DNA of 20,979 bases from a virus, in the IMG/VR virus record IMGVR_UViG_3300031963_001096, positions 1 to 20,979 of that record; one strand, 5' to 3'. The translations under genes were made by a program, and so were the position numbers. This document shows positions 7,218 through 13,174 of the stretch, in pieces. A model generated the notes under the pieces. That model was not told the DNA's origin, ran no database searches, and saw only the letters and a program-made list of their open reading frames with translations. Numbering within the stretch: the stretch's first letter is position 1; each line of letters starts with the position of its first letter.

Positions 7218-8825
7218 ATGGCTCAATACAGTGGAATGTGGACGCTAAGTCAGGTCAGTCAAGCCGTAAAAGACTTGAATTGGACGGGTCTGCCCCCCGC
7301 TGTTATTGAGTATTTGGTTGTTGCTGGAGGCGGTGGCGGTGGAGGCCCCGGTGGTGGGGCTGGTGGATTACTTGCTGGATATGCAGGGATAACATTAGGC
7401 TCCTCTTACACGGTTACTGTGGGCGCGGGTGGTAGCGCTACTACTGGTTCAAATTCTGTATTTGGAAACATAACTGCAAGCGGTGGTGGAGCTAATGTTG
7501 GTTCTGGTGGCTCTGGATCTGGTGCAGAAAGAGCTACACCGACTGTTGTTGGTTCTGGAATATCAGGTCAAGGAAATGCTGGTAGTCAAGGAAATTCTGG
7601 TAACAACGCTTCAGGCGGTGGCGGCGGTGCAGGTACTGTAGGAATAAATGCGGGAACTCTTGGCGGCGGAGGCGGTGCTGGTATTGCATCTTCTATTTCT
7701 GGAAGTGTTGTTACATACGCAGGTGGCGGTGGCGGTGGCGGAATAAGCGGCGGCGGAACAGGCGGAGTTGGTGGCGGCGGTGCTGGTGCGAGTACTACTG
7801 GAACTGCTGGAACGGCAAACACGGGCGGTGGTGGAGGTGGTATTTATAATACTGGCCCCGGCGCAGGCGGTTCTGGAATTGTCATTGTCCGTTACCCCGG
7901 CTCAATTCAATATTTCACTGGTGGCACAGTAGTTGCCGCTGGTGGTTATGTTGTGCATTCTTTTACTTCTAGCGGAACATTAGCACCCACAACTCCAACG
8001 CAACTTCAGTATGCTTCCATTTTGGTTGTAGCTGGCGGCGGTGGCGGTGGATCAGCCAATGATGCAAATGCTGGCGGTGGCGGTGCTGGTGGTTTGTTAT
8101 ACACCCCCGGTATTGCAATCAGCACATCTACAACCTATACGATAACCATAGGCTCTGGCGGTTCAGGCGGGACAACTTCTGATGGCGGTGCGGGAAGTAA
8201 TTCTGTGTTTTCCGGCGGAGCTATTACTGCAACTGCCAATGGTGGCGGGTTAGGCGCAGGCGGTAATAGTGGGTCGGCAGGGGGTAACGGCGGCTCTGGC
8301 GGTGGTGGCTCTGGTTATGCATTAACAACAGGTAACGGCTCTGCAACACAGTCCAACTCAGGCGGTTTAACTGGGTATGGAAATGCTGGTGGTAAAAACG
8401 GTGGCGTATACCAGACCGGAGGTGGAGGCGGTGCGGGATCAGCAGGCGGCGCAAGGAGTGCTGGTTTTGGTGGTGGTGGTCGTTATTATTCGCAATTTAT
8501 TGCTTATGGATCACCCGCTGGTTTCTTTGCTGGTGGCGGTGGTGGCGGTAATATGGGGGCGGGATCAGGCGGTGATGGTGGCGGCGGTAACGGCTCTATT
8601 GGCGAAAACGCTGGTTCTGCCGCAGTTGCAAACACAGGTGGTGGAGGCGGTGGAGCTTACGAAGCTAACGGCCCATCTTATAATGCCGGTGGCGCTGGTG
8701 GTTCTGGTATTGTGATTGTTCAGTCAACCATACCTGCCGCATCTACAACAGGTTCTCCAACAGTAACAACTTCTGGTGGCCTGTTTATGTATGCGTTCAC
8801 CGCTTCTGGAAGCATTACCTTTTAA
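7218..8825 (+). CDS. Glycine-rich tail adhesin, two modules in tandem (paralogue 4)
   Basis: 535 residues, preceded by TAGGAA five bases before the ATG. The N-terminus ('MWTLSQVSQAVKDLNWTG') is paralogous to that of the 4312-5994 protein and unlike the other two adhesins. Module 1 (about 30-227) runs from 'IEYLVVAGG' to 'IVIVRYPGS'. The linker (about 228-267) holds 'HSFTSSGTLAPTTPT', nearly the same as in paralogue 2. Module 2 (about 268-501) runs from 'SILVVAGGGG' to 'SGIVIVQS'. The cap has 'STTGSP' and ends 'YAFTASGSITF'. Variable insertions, including an aromatic loop near 'GRYYSQFIAYGSP' in module 2, lie between poly-Gly blocks and are the best candidates for receptor contact. Fibre-tip role inferred from the family. 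Confidence 0.82.
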   Translation: MAQYSGMWTLSQVSQAVKDLNWTGLPPAVIEYLVVAGGGGGGGPGGGAGGLLAGYAGITLGSSYTVTVGAGGSATTGSNSVFGNITASGGGANVGSGGSGSGAERATPTVVGSGISGQGNAGSQGNSGNNASGGGGGAGTVGINAGTLGGGGGAGIASSISGSVVTYAGGGGGGGISGGGTGGVGGGGAGASTTGTAGTANTGGGGGGIYNTGPGAGGSGIVIVRYPGSIQYFTGGTVVAAGGYVVHSFTSSGTLAPTTPTQLQYASILVVAGGGGGGSANDANAGGGGAGGLLYTPGIAISTSTTYTITIGSGGSGGTTSDGGAGSNSVFSGGAITATANGGGLGAGGNSGSAGGNGGSGGGGSGYALTTGNGSATQSNSGGLTGYGNAGGKNGGVYQTGGGGGAGSAGGARSAGFGGGGRYYSQFIAYGSPAGFFAGGGGGGNMGAGSGGDGGGGNGSIGENAGSAAVANTGGGGGGAYEANGPSYNAGGAGGSGIVIVQSTIPAASTTGSPTVTTSGGLFMYAFTASGSITF

Positions 8826-8827
8826 TC

Positions 8828-8920
8828 ATGTGGGACTGGGCTGAAGCATTCATTGCGGCGGCCTGTATAGTGGCCTTCGTCATCTATGGCACGTACATAA
8901 TTGCATGGAGTATGGTGTGA
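8828..8920 (+). CDS. 30-residue single-TM peptide at the head of the lysis cassette
   Basis: A short frame (ATG 8828, TGA 8918-8920) in the gap between the last adhesin gene and the next gene. It starts two bases after the adhesin stop. The peptide begins 'MWDWAEAFIAAACIV', continues through a hydrophobic helix with 'FVIYGTYIIAW' and ends Ser-Met-Val. One membrane span covers about residues 8-27, with Trp residues near both ends, as expected of an interfacial helix. It lacks a clear Shine-Dalgarno and is probably expressed by coupling. Its position next to holin and lysozyme genes suggests a membrane protein involved in lysis timing. Gene reality is supported by tight packing and TM character, but its small size keeps confidence moderate. 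Confidence 0.5.
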   Translation: MWDWAEAFIAAACIVAFVIYGTYIIAWSMV

Positions 8921-8923
8921 TAA

Positions 8924-9211
8924 ATGCGTTGGCTCATACTGTTACTACTGTTGGGGCTAGTTGGAGCCGTAGCCAAGAATGGCTGCCATGTGCGCGAGTT
9001 TTGGTCAATTGCTTGGACAATCCACAATCCGTCAGAGCGCCATCAGCAGATGTCAATGTGGCTAACAAACAATGCACAGCACTGTCGATCTCAAGATTAT
9101 GTGGTGATGTGGAACAATTTGTCAGAGTGGGCTGGCGCGGCAGATTCAGCAGAACTCAGAACTAAAGTCATTCATGGATACAAAGATGCACTTGAGCGAG
9201 AGAAGAAATGA
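8924..9211 (+). CDS. Probable exported or membrane-anchored 95-residue lysis-cassette protein
   Basis: 95 residues. The N-terminus is Met-Arg-Trp followed by a Leu-rich core ('LILLLLLGLVGAVA'). It reads as a signal peptide with a plausible Ala-Val-Ala signal peptidase I site at about residue 17, or as an uncleaved anchor. The remaining 78 residues are hydrophilic and helical, with cysteines at 21 and 54 that could form a disulphide in the periplasm. They contain 'NPSERHQQMSMWLTNNAQH' and a charged Lys/Glu-rich end. It is not a lipoprotein: the residues before Cys21 do not form a lipobox. The stop overlaps the next start (ATGA). The location upstream of two holin-like genes and the lysozyme suggests an antiholin, an inner-membrane spanin-like component or an exclusion factor. 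None of these is shown by a motif. Confidence 0.7.
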   Translation: MRWLILLLLLGLVGAVAKNGCHVREFWSIAWTIHNPSERHQQMSMWLTNNAQHCRSQDYVVMWNNLSEWAGAADSAELRTKVIHGYKDALEREKK

Positions 9212-9447
9212 AGATCAGCTACGACAAGTGGTATCCGGTGGTACAACCAAACCCGCCAATGCAGTCGGAGGTGTTTGCCAAGCGGGTGGAAAGGCTTGAC
9301 GCTGAACGTGCTTTAAACACACAAATAGCGCAACAGGTAAAGAAGTTTCACCAGTACGAGTACGAGATTTATGAATACAGGATGCGACAGATAACGCTGA
9401 ACATTAACATCACAAACCTTAAACGCGAGATTGACAAACTTGTATGA
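9208..9447 (+). CDS. 79-residue helical/coiled-coil protein in the lysis cassette
   Basis: 79 residues, with the start overlapping the upstream stop by ATGA and a GAGAGAAG purine run just upstream. The first 20 residues include 'WYPVVQPNPP'. From about residue 22 the chain is a long charged helix with Leu/Ile/Tyr at coiled-coil-like spacing ('AKRVERLDAERALNTQIAQQ', then a Tyr-rich 'YEYEIYEYRMRQI', then 'ITNLKREIDKLV'). There is no TM segment or signal peptide, so it is not a conventional i-spanin. The stop overlaps the next start by ATGA. It may be a cytoplasmic partner of the membrane proteins on either side. I do not recognise the family. Confidence 0.68.
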   Translation: MKISYDKWYPVVQPNPPMQSEVFAKRVERLDAERALNTQIAQQVKKFHQYEYEIYEYRMRQITLNINITNLKREIDKLV

Positions 9448-9728
9448 CCAGAAAACCGATACCCAGACCGGTCAAGAAGACATCATCGGACACAAGGGAC
9501 AAGCTGACGCTGTACGTCACGCTCATGGTAAGCACAACCCTATGTATCTCCGTGTTGGCTATGGTGGTCAGCTTTATGTTGGGTCTGTGGGCCAAGGAAG
9601 TGGACAACGCAGAAATTTTCAAGATGATTTCACCCGCTTTTTCTACTCTTATCGGCGGCATGATTGGGTTCCTGTCTGGTATCAAACTCATGCAAAATGA
9701 CGACAAATCAAAAACTTGTAAGGACTAA
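9444..9728 (+). CDS. Two-TM holin-like membrane protein
   Basis: 94 residues, starting by ATGA overlap. A basic cytoplasmic N-terminus (residues 1-20, Lys/Arg/Pro-rich) precedes TM1 at about 22-49 ('LTLYVTLMVSTTLCISVLAM' and on to 'LGLW'). A short acidic loop ('KEVDNAEIF') follows, then TM2 at about 61-82 ('SPAFSTLIGGMIGFLSGIKL'), and a polar, charged tail. Size, two TMs, charged ends and adjacency to a lysozyme gene fit a class II-like holin or an antiholin partner of the next gene. Similar small two-TM proteins with this 'FSTLIGGMIGFLSGIKL' ending occur in other phage lysis regions as unnamed proteins. Which of the two membrane proteins forms the lethal hole cannot be told from sequence. 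Confidence 0.65.
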   Translation: MTRKPIPRPVKKTSSDTRDKLTLYVTLMVSTTLCISVLAMVVSFMLGLWAKEVDNAEIFKMISPAFSTLIGGMIGFLSGIKLMQNDDKSKTCKD

Positions 9729-9730
9729 TA

Positions 9731-10234
9731 ATGCTTTCACTCATATCAACCCTTGGCGGTCTGCTCATATCAGGCTTACCCAAGCTACTCGATTTCTTCC
9801 AAAACAAGGCTGACCAGAAGCATGAGTTAGCCCTTGCCCGTGTACAGATGGAGTTACAGCTTCAGATGCTGGCTCAAGGCTATGCTGCCCAAGCTCAGAT
9901 AGAAGAGATTCGCACAGACCAGATTGCTATGGAAACAGACGCGCAGATGACTGTGGCGGCCTATGACCATGACAAGAAGATCATGGAAGAAGCCAGCCGT
10001 TGGGTGGTCAACTTTGTAGGGACTGTGCGTCCGATGGTTACTTACATCTTTGTGTTGGAACTCTGCGCTATCAATGCTTGGATGGCTTACTACATTTACA
10101 GCCGCCCCGCTTTGGTTACAAGCATGGATGACTTGGTTCGTTTGACTGATATTTTGTTTAGCACAGATGAGATGGCAATGCTTGGAGGCATCATTGGTTT
10201 CTGGTTTGGCTCACGTAGCTGGAGCAAGAAATGA
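9731..10234 (+). CDS. Holin-like protein of the 3TM holin type
   Basis: 167 residues, with TAAGGA upstream of the ATG. Residues 1-22 form an amphipathic or hydrophobic segment ('LISTLGGLLISGLPKLLDFF'). Residues 25-90 are a long charged helix ('KADQKHELALARVQMELQLQ' and onward). Residues 92-124 are strongly hydrophobic around an 'RPMVTYIFVLE' motif. A last hydrophobic segment at about 147-161 ('MAMLGGIIGFWFGSRSW') is followed by basic residues. The order (N-terminal segment, helical stalk, Arg-Pro-containing TM, final Gly-rich TM with 'WFGSR') matches the 3TM holin family found with gene transfer agents and many phages. The stop overlaps the lysozyme start by ATGA, which strongly supports a holin-endolysin pair. 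It would let the signal-less lysozyme reach the periplasm. Confidence 0.75.
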   Translation: MLSLISTLGGLLISGLPKLLDFFQNKADQKHELALARVQMELQLQMLAQGYAAQAQIEEIRTDQIAMETDAQMTVAAYDHDKKIMEEASRWVVNFVGTVRPMVTYIFVLELCAINAWMAYYIYSRPALVTSMDDLVRLTDILFSTDEMAMLGGIIGFWFGSRSWSKK

Positions 10235-10734
10235 AACTGGGCAAAGCTGGCGCTGATTTGATGCACCAGTGGGAGGGGTATCGCACTAAACCGTACCTTT
10301 GCCCGGCCCATATCTGGACAATTGGTTATGGTCATGTGCTGTACCAAGACCAGATTAAACTACCCGTTGTGCGTGTAAACGATTACGCAGGGATGATCCG
10401 CAAAGAGATGCCATTAAAGCCGGAGGACAATCGTGTCTGGACTAAAGAAGAGATCGAGAAACTATTCACAGATGATGTCGTCCCTACTGAACGTGGTGTT
10501 CTACGACTTGCTCCCGCTTTATCTGGTCGTCAAGGCGCTTTTGACGCGTGTGTCAGCTTTGCCTTCAACGCCGGAGTGGGGGCTTTTCAGCGTTCTTCTA
10601 TTCGGATGAAAATTAACCGTGGTGATTGGGAAGGCGCAGCCGATGCCCTCTTGCTGTATTGCATGGCTGGTGGCAAAATACTACTAGGGCTAAAAAAGCG
10701 CAGGGACGCTGAAAAAGCACTGTTTTTATCCTAG
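10231..10734 (+). CDS. Phage lysozyme (endolysin), glycoside hydrolase family 24
   Basis: 167 residues. The enzyme cleaves the beta-1,4 bond between N-acetylmuramic acid and N-acetylglucosamine in peptidoglycan. The catalytic signature is Glu15, eight residues, Cys24, five residues, Thr30, then 'IGYGH' at 31-35. This fits the established E-8aa-(D/C)-5aa-T triad of phage lysozymes, with Cys in place of the Asp of T4 lysozyme. The C-terminal lobe has 'FDACVSFAFNAGVGAFQRSS' followed by 'GDWEGAADALL' and a 'GLKKRRDAEKALFLS' end, all typical of GH24. Between 'GYGH' and the 'TKEEIEKLFTDDV' helix there is an inserted stretch of about 35 residues. No signal peptide or SAR anchor is present (starts MKLGKAGADLMHQWEG), so export should depend on a holin. 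GGAG lies six bases before the start. Confidence 0.93.
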   Translation: MKLGKAGADLMHQWEGYRTKPYLCPAHIWTIGYGHVLYQDQIKLPVVRVNDYAGMIRKEMPLKPEDNRVWTKEEIEKLFTDDVVPTERGVLRLAPALSGRQGAFDACVSFAFNAGVGAFQRSSIRMKINRGDWEGAADALLLYCMAGGKILLGLKKRRDAEKALFLS

Positions 10735-10742
10735 GACTACCG

Positions 10743-12830
10743 ATGGCGCTTAAAAAACTTGCAATGAAGCCGGGGGTTAACCGGGAGAATACCCGTTATG
10801 CTAACGAGAATGGCTGGTATGAGTCCGATAAAGTGCGGTTCCGCCAAGGCACACCTGAAAAGATTGGTGGCTGGGCACGTATATCTGCGTCTACATTTCA
10901 AGGTTTGTGCCGTTCTTTGTGGAACTGGATCACGCTAGACAACTTAAACCTGATTGGTGTAGGCACTAACTTAAAGTTTTATCTTGAACTGGGTGGTGAG
11001 TACAACGATATTACGCCTATCCGCGCTTCAGCAATTTTAAGTAACCCGTTTGCCACAACTAATCTACTTACCCTAGTTACCGTTACAGACACAGCCCACG
11101 GTGCAATTACAGGTGATTTTGTAACGTTCAGCAACGTAGCTCCTGTAGGTGGCCTTGATTTAAACGGTGAGTATTCTATTACTTACGTTGACGCTAACAC
11201 CTACACAATCGTATCTGCTACGGCTGCAACCTCAACTGTAGCGGCGGGTGGCGGTACAGATGTAAACGCTATCTACCAGATTAACGTGGGTGATCCATAC
11301 GAAATTCCACTGGCAGGCTGGGGTGCTGGTACGTGGGGTGCAGGAGCTTGGGGATTTGGCGGTACGTCTACCTCTGCCCTGCGCCTATGGAGCCAGAACA
11401 ACTTTGGTGAAGACTTGGTTTATGGTTTCCGTGGTGGCCCAATTTATTACTGGGATGCTGGCTATGGCGTATATCCGTCATTAGCTACGGTCACCATAGC
11501 TTCTCCTGCGGTAGTTACTGCCGCCTATAGTTTGCCTAACGGCTCTCCAGTCATCCTTACAAACAGTGGCTATCCGTCTGCATTGCCGACTGGCTTGTCC
11601 CCCGGAACGATTTACTACGTCATTAACTCTAGCGGCAATACCTTTAACCTAGCGGCCACTGTTGGCGGTGCGGCTATTACCACGACAGGAACCCAGTCTG
11701 GTGACCACTACATAATGCCGAATGGTGTAAACATCGTAAGTCTGTCTGGCGCATCCGACTGCCCAATCATTCAAAACTTTGTTTTTGTATCTGACATCAG
11801 CAGGTTTGTGTTTGCGTTTGGCTGTAATGACTATGGCTCTACAACGCAGAATCCTATGTTAATCCGCTGGTCGGATCAGGAGTCTGTGGTTAACTGGACA
11901 CCATCTGCTACTAATCAAGCCGGTAGTGTTACGTTATCCCACGGCTCTAGTATTGTGACTGCCGTTCAGACTCGCCAAGAGATCTTAGTGTGGACTGACT
12001 CGGCTATCTATTCTTTACAGTACATTGGCCCGCCAGTGGTTTGGTCAAGTCAGTTGATGGGTGACAACATCTCCATCCTTGGTCAGAACGCAGCAACCCA
12101 AGCTTCTGGCGTGGTGTATTGGATGGGTGTAGATAAGTTCTATCTGTACGATGGACGCTTACAAACACTGCCATGCGACCTCCGTAGGTACGTATATCAA
12201 GACATTAACCTTCAGCAAAACCAACAAGTGTTTGCCGGTACAAACGAAGGTTTTAACGAAATCTGGTGGTTCTATTGCTCGGCTGGTAGCTTGATTGCCA
12301 ATCGTTACATTGTGTACAACTACCTTGAAAAAATCTGGTACTACGGCACGATGGAGCGAACAGCTTGGCTTGATTCCGGTCTTAGGGATTTCCCTATTGC
12401 CGCTACGTACAACTACAACTTGGTTGATCAAGAGTTTGGCTTAGATAATAACGAGACAGGTACGCCTCTAGGTATTGAGGCTTACATATCTTCTTCTGAG
12501 TTTGACATTGATGACGGCGACAGATTTGGATTTGTATATCGTATGTTGCCTGACTTAACATTCTCTGGGTCAGATGCTTCTCCTACGCCGCAAGTTGTTT
12601 ACACGCTATACCCGATGCAAAACTCAGGCTCTGGAACTGGCACGGCGGTAACGGGTAATGTAACTAAGCAGACTGGCGCTGAATACACAGTGACTGAAGG
12701 CTTTACAGGACAAATTAACACCCGTGTTCGTGGTCGCCAGCTTATCTTAAAGGTAAGTTCTACAAACCTTGGAACAACATGGCAGTTGGGTGCTACCCGT
12801 ATTGACATTAGACCGGACGGCAGACGATGA
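10743..12830 (+). CDS. Large virion protein, tail nozzle / DNA-stabilisation-like
   Basis: 695 residues. The N-terminus has 'KPGVNRENTRYANENGWYES' followed by 'DKVRFRQGTPEKIGGW', a landmark of a large unnamed structural family in tailed phages. Two inserted beta modules follow. The first (about residues 110-180) has 'DTAHGAITGDFVTFSNV' and 'VDANTYTI'; the second (about 250-325) has 'TGLSPGTIYYVIN' and 'NTFNLAATVGGAAI'. A Trp-Gly cluster sits near 190-205. The second half is rich in beta strands with repeating 'WSDQES..NWTP', 'EILVWTDSAIYSL', 'VYWMGVDKFYLYDG' and 'EIWWFYC' blades, suggesting a propeller like that of P22 gp10-type nozzle proteins. It ends 'LGTTWQLGATRIDIRPDGRR'. The role as distal tail or nozzle protein is inference from length, beta blades and position. 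The AGGA site overlaps the lysozyme stop. Confidence 0.72.
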   Translation: MALKKLAMKPGVNRENTRYANENGWYESDKVRFRQGTPEKIGGWARISASTFQGLCRSLWNWITLDNLNLIGVGTNLKFYLELGGEYNDITPIRASAILSNPFATTNLLTLVTVTDTAHGAITGDFVTFSNVAPVGGLDLNGEYSITYVDANTYTIVSATAATSTVAAGGGTDVNAIYQINVGDPYEIPLAGWGAGTWGAGAWGFGGTSTSALRLWSQNNFGEDLVYGFRGGPIYYWDAGYGVYPSLATVTIASPAVVTAAYSLPNGSPVILTNSGYPSALPTGLSPGTIYYVINSSGNTFNLAATVGGAAITTTGTQSGDHYIMPNGVNIVSLSGASDCPIIQNFVFVSDISRFVFAFGCNDYGSTTQNPMLIRWSDQESVVNWTPSATNQAGSVTLSHGSSIVTAVQTRQEILVWTDSAIYSLQYIGPPVVWSSQLMGDNISILGQNAATQASGVVYWMGVDKFYLYDGRLQTLPCDLRRYVYQDINLQQNQQVFAGTNEGFNEIWWFYCSAGSLIANRYIVYNYLEKIWYYGTMERTAWLDSGLRDFPIAATYNYNLVDQEFGLDNNETGTPLGIEAYISSSEFDIDDGDRFGFVYRMLPDLTFSGSDASPTPQVVYTLYPMQNSGSGTGTAVTGNVTKQTGAEYTVTEGFTGQINTRVRGRQLILKVSSTNLGTTWQLGATRIDIRPDGRR

Positions 12831-13174
12831 GCTTTATTGTCACCACTGATTTTGAACTAAACAAGGTAGCCGCACCTAATTTGCCGTTGCCTCCGGGTGA
12901 GTATAACCGCGTGTATTTTGACCAGATGTTAAACATCTTGCGTCTGTACTTCAACAGGATTGATGCGTTAACTACGCAGTTGATGGCTTCTGGCGTAGTG
13001 CCGCCTTTGACTAATTACACAGTGGCTACATTACCTAGCGCGGTTACGTCAGGTAAAGGCGCAAGAGCTTTTGTAACAGATGCTTTAGGCCCAACATTTG
13101 GGGCAACCGTGGTGACTGGCGGGGCGGTAGCTGTGCCTGTATATTCAGACGGAACGAATTGGAAGGTCGGATAA
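12827..13174 (+). CDS. Small virion protein, function unknown
   Basis: 115 residues, start overlapping the previous stop (ATGA), with no strong Shine-Dalgarno. Residues 1-50 contain 'LPLPPGEYNRVYFDQMLNIL' and a helix 'RLYFNRIDALTTQL'. The C-terminal part has 'LPSAVTSGKGARAFVTDA' and then 'VYSDGTNWKVG'. The 'G.RAFV.DA....F...VVTGGG....PVYSDG.NW' layout is a familiar C-terminal beta unit of fibre or virion proteins in which the last strand carries 'DGTNW'. The helical N-terminal part probably associates with the neighbouring large virion protein. The stop codon TAA (13172-13174) overlaps the ATG of the next gene by one base. Exact role unknown. Confidence 0.75.
   Translation: MSFIVTTDFELNKVAAPNLPLPPGEYNRVYFDQMLNILRLYFNRIDALTTQLMASGVVPPLTNYTVATLPSAVTSGKGARAFVTDALGPTFGATVVTGGAVAVPVYSDGTNWKVG
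13161..13166 (+). promoter_or_regulatory. Ribosome binding site deciding the start of the giant gene
   Basis: GGAAGG lies seven bases before the ATG at 13174. A longer frame could begin at the TTG at 13159, but that codon sits ahead of the Shine-Dalgarno sequence, adds only five residues and has no site of its own, so 13174 is preferred. Confidence 0.75.

Larger units (their letters stand above)
3520..8821 (+). repeat. Six copies of a glycine-rich module across four genes
   Basis: Module copies lie at approximately 3520-4200, 4396-5055, 5176-5889, 6073-6735, 7305-7898 and 8019-8720. Each begins with an (I/V)(E/N/S)(Y/I)LxVAGGGG-type strand, contains a 'TVTVG.GG' strand, an 'SVF..I' strand and a late 'GGGGGG' block, and ends 'SG(I/V)V(I/V)(I/V)'. 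A cap or linker follows with 'TFTSSGT' or a close variant. Glycine codons vary freely among GGT, GGC and GGA, so copies are alike in protein but not identical in DNA. Confidence 0.8.

Noticed and set aside
1372-8825. Diversity-generating retroelement target in the fibre region
   Set aside because: No reverse transcriptase gene, no template/variable repeat pair with adenine-specific differences, and no C-type lectin-like end was found in this window.
3451-8825. Glycine-rich genes as fragments of one gene broken by frameshifts
   Set aside because: Each has its own ATG, Shine-Dalgarno site, distinct N-terminus and complete C-terminal cap, so they are separate genes.
8905-9165. Overlapping +1 frame as an embedded Rz1-like spanin gene
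   Set aside because: No lipobox or signal sequence, and no proline-rich mature part as in Rz1. The main frame has signal-peptide character and coupled overlaps.
9431-9700. Overlapping 89-residue frame as a second embedded lysis gene
   Set aside because: It is hydrophilic with no membrane or lipoprotein features, and overlaps the clearly two-TM gene in another frame.
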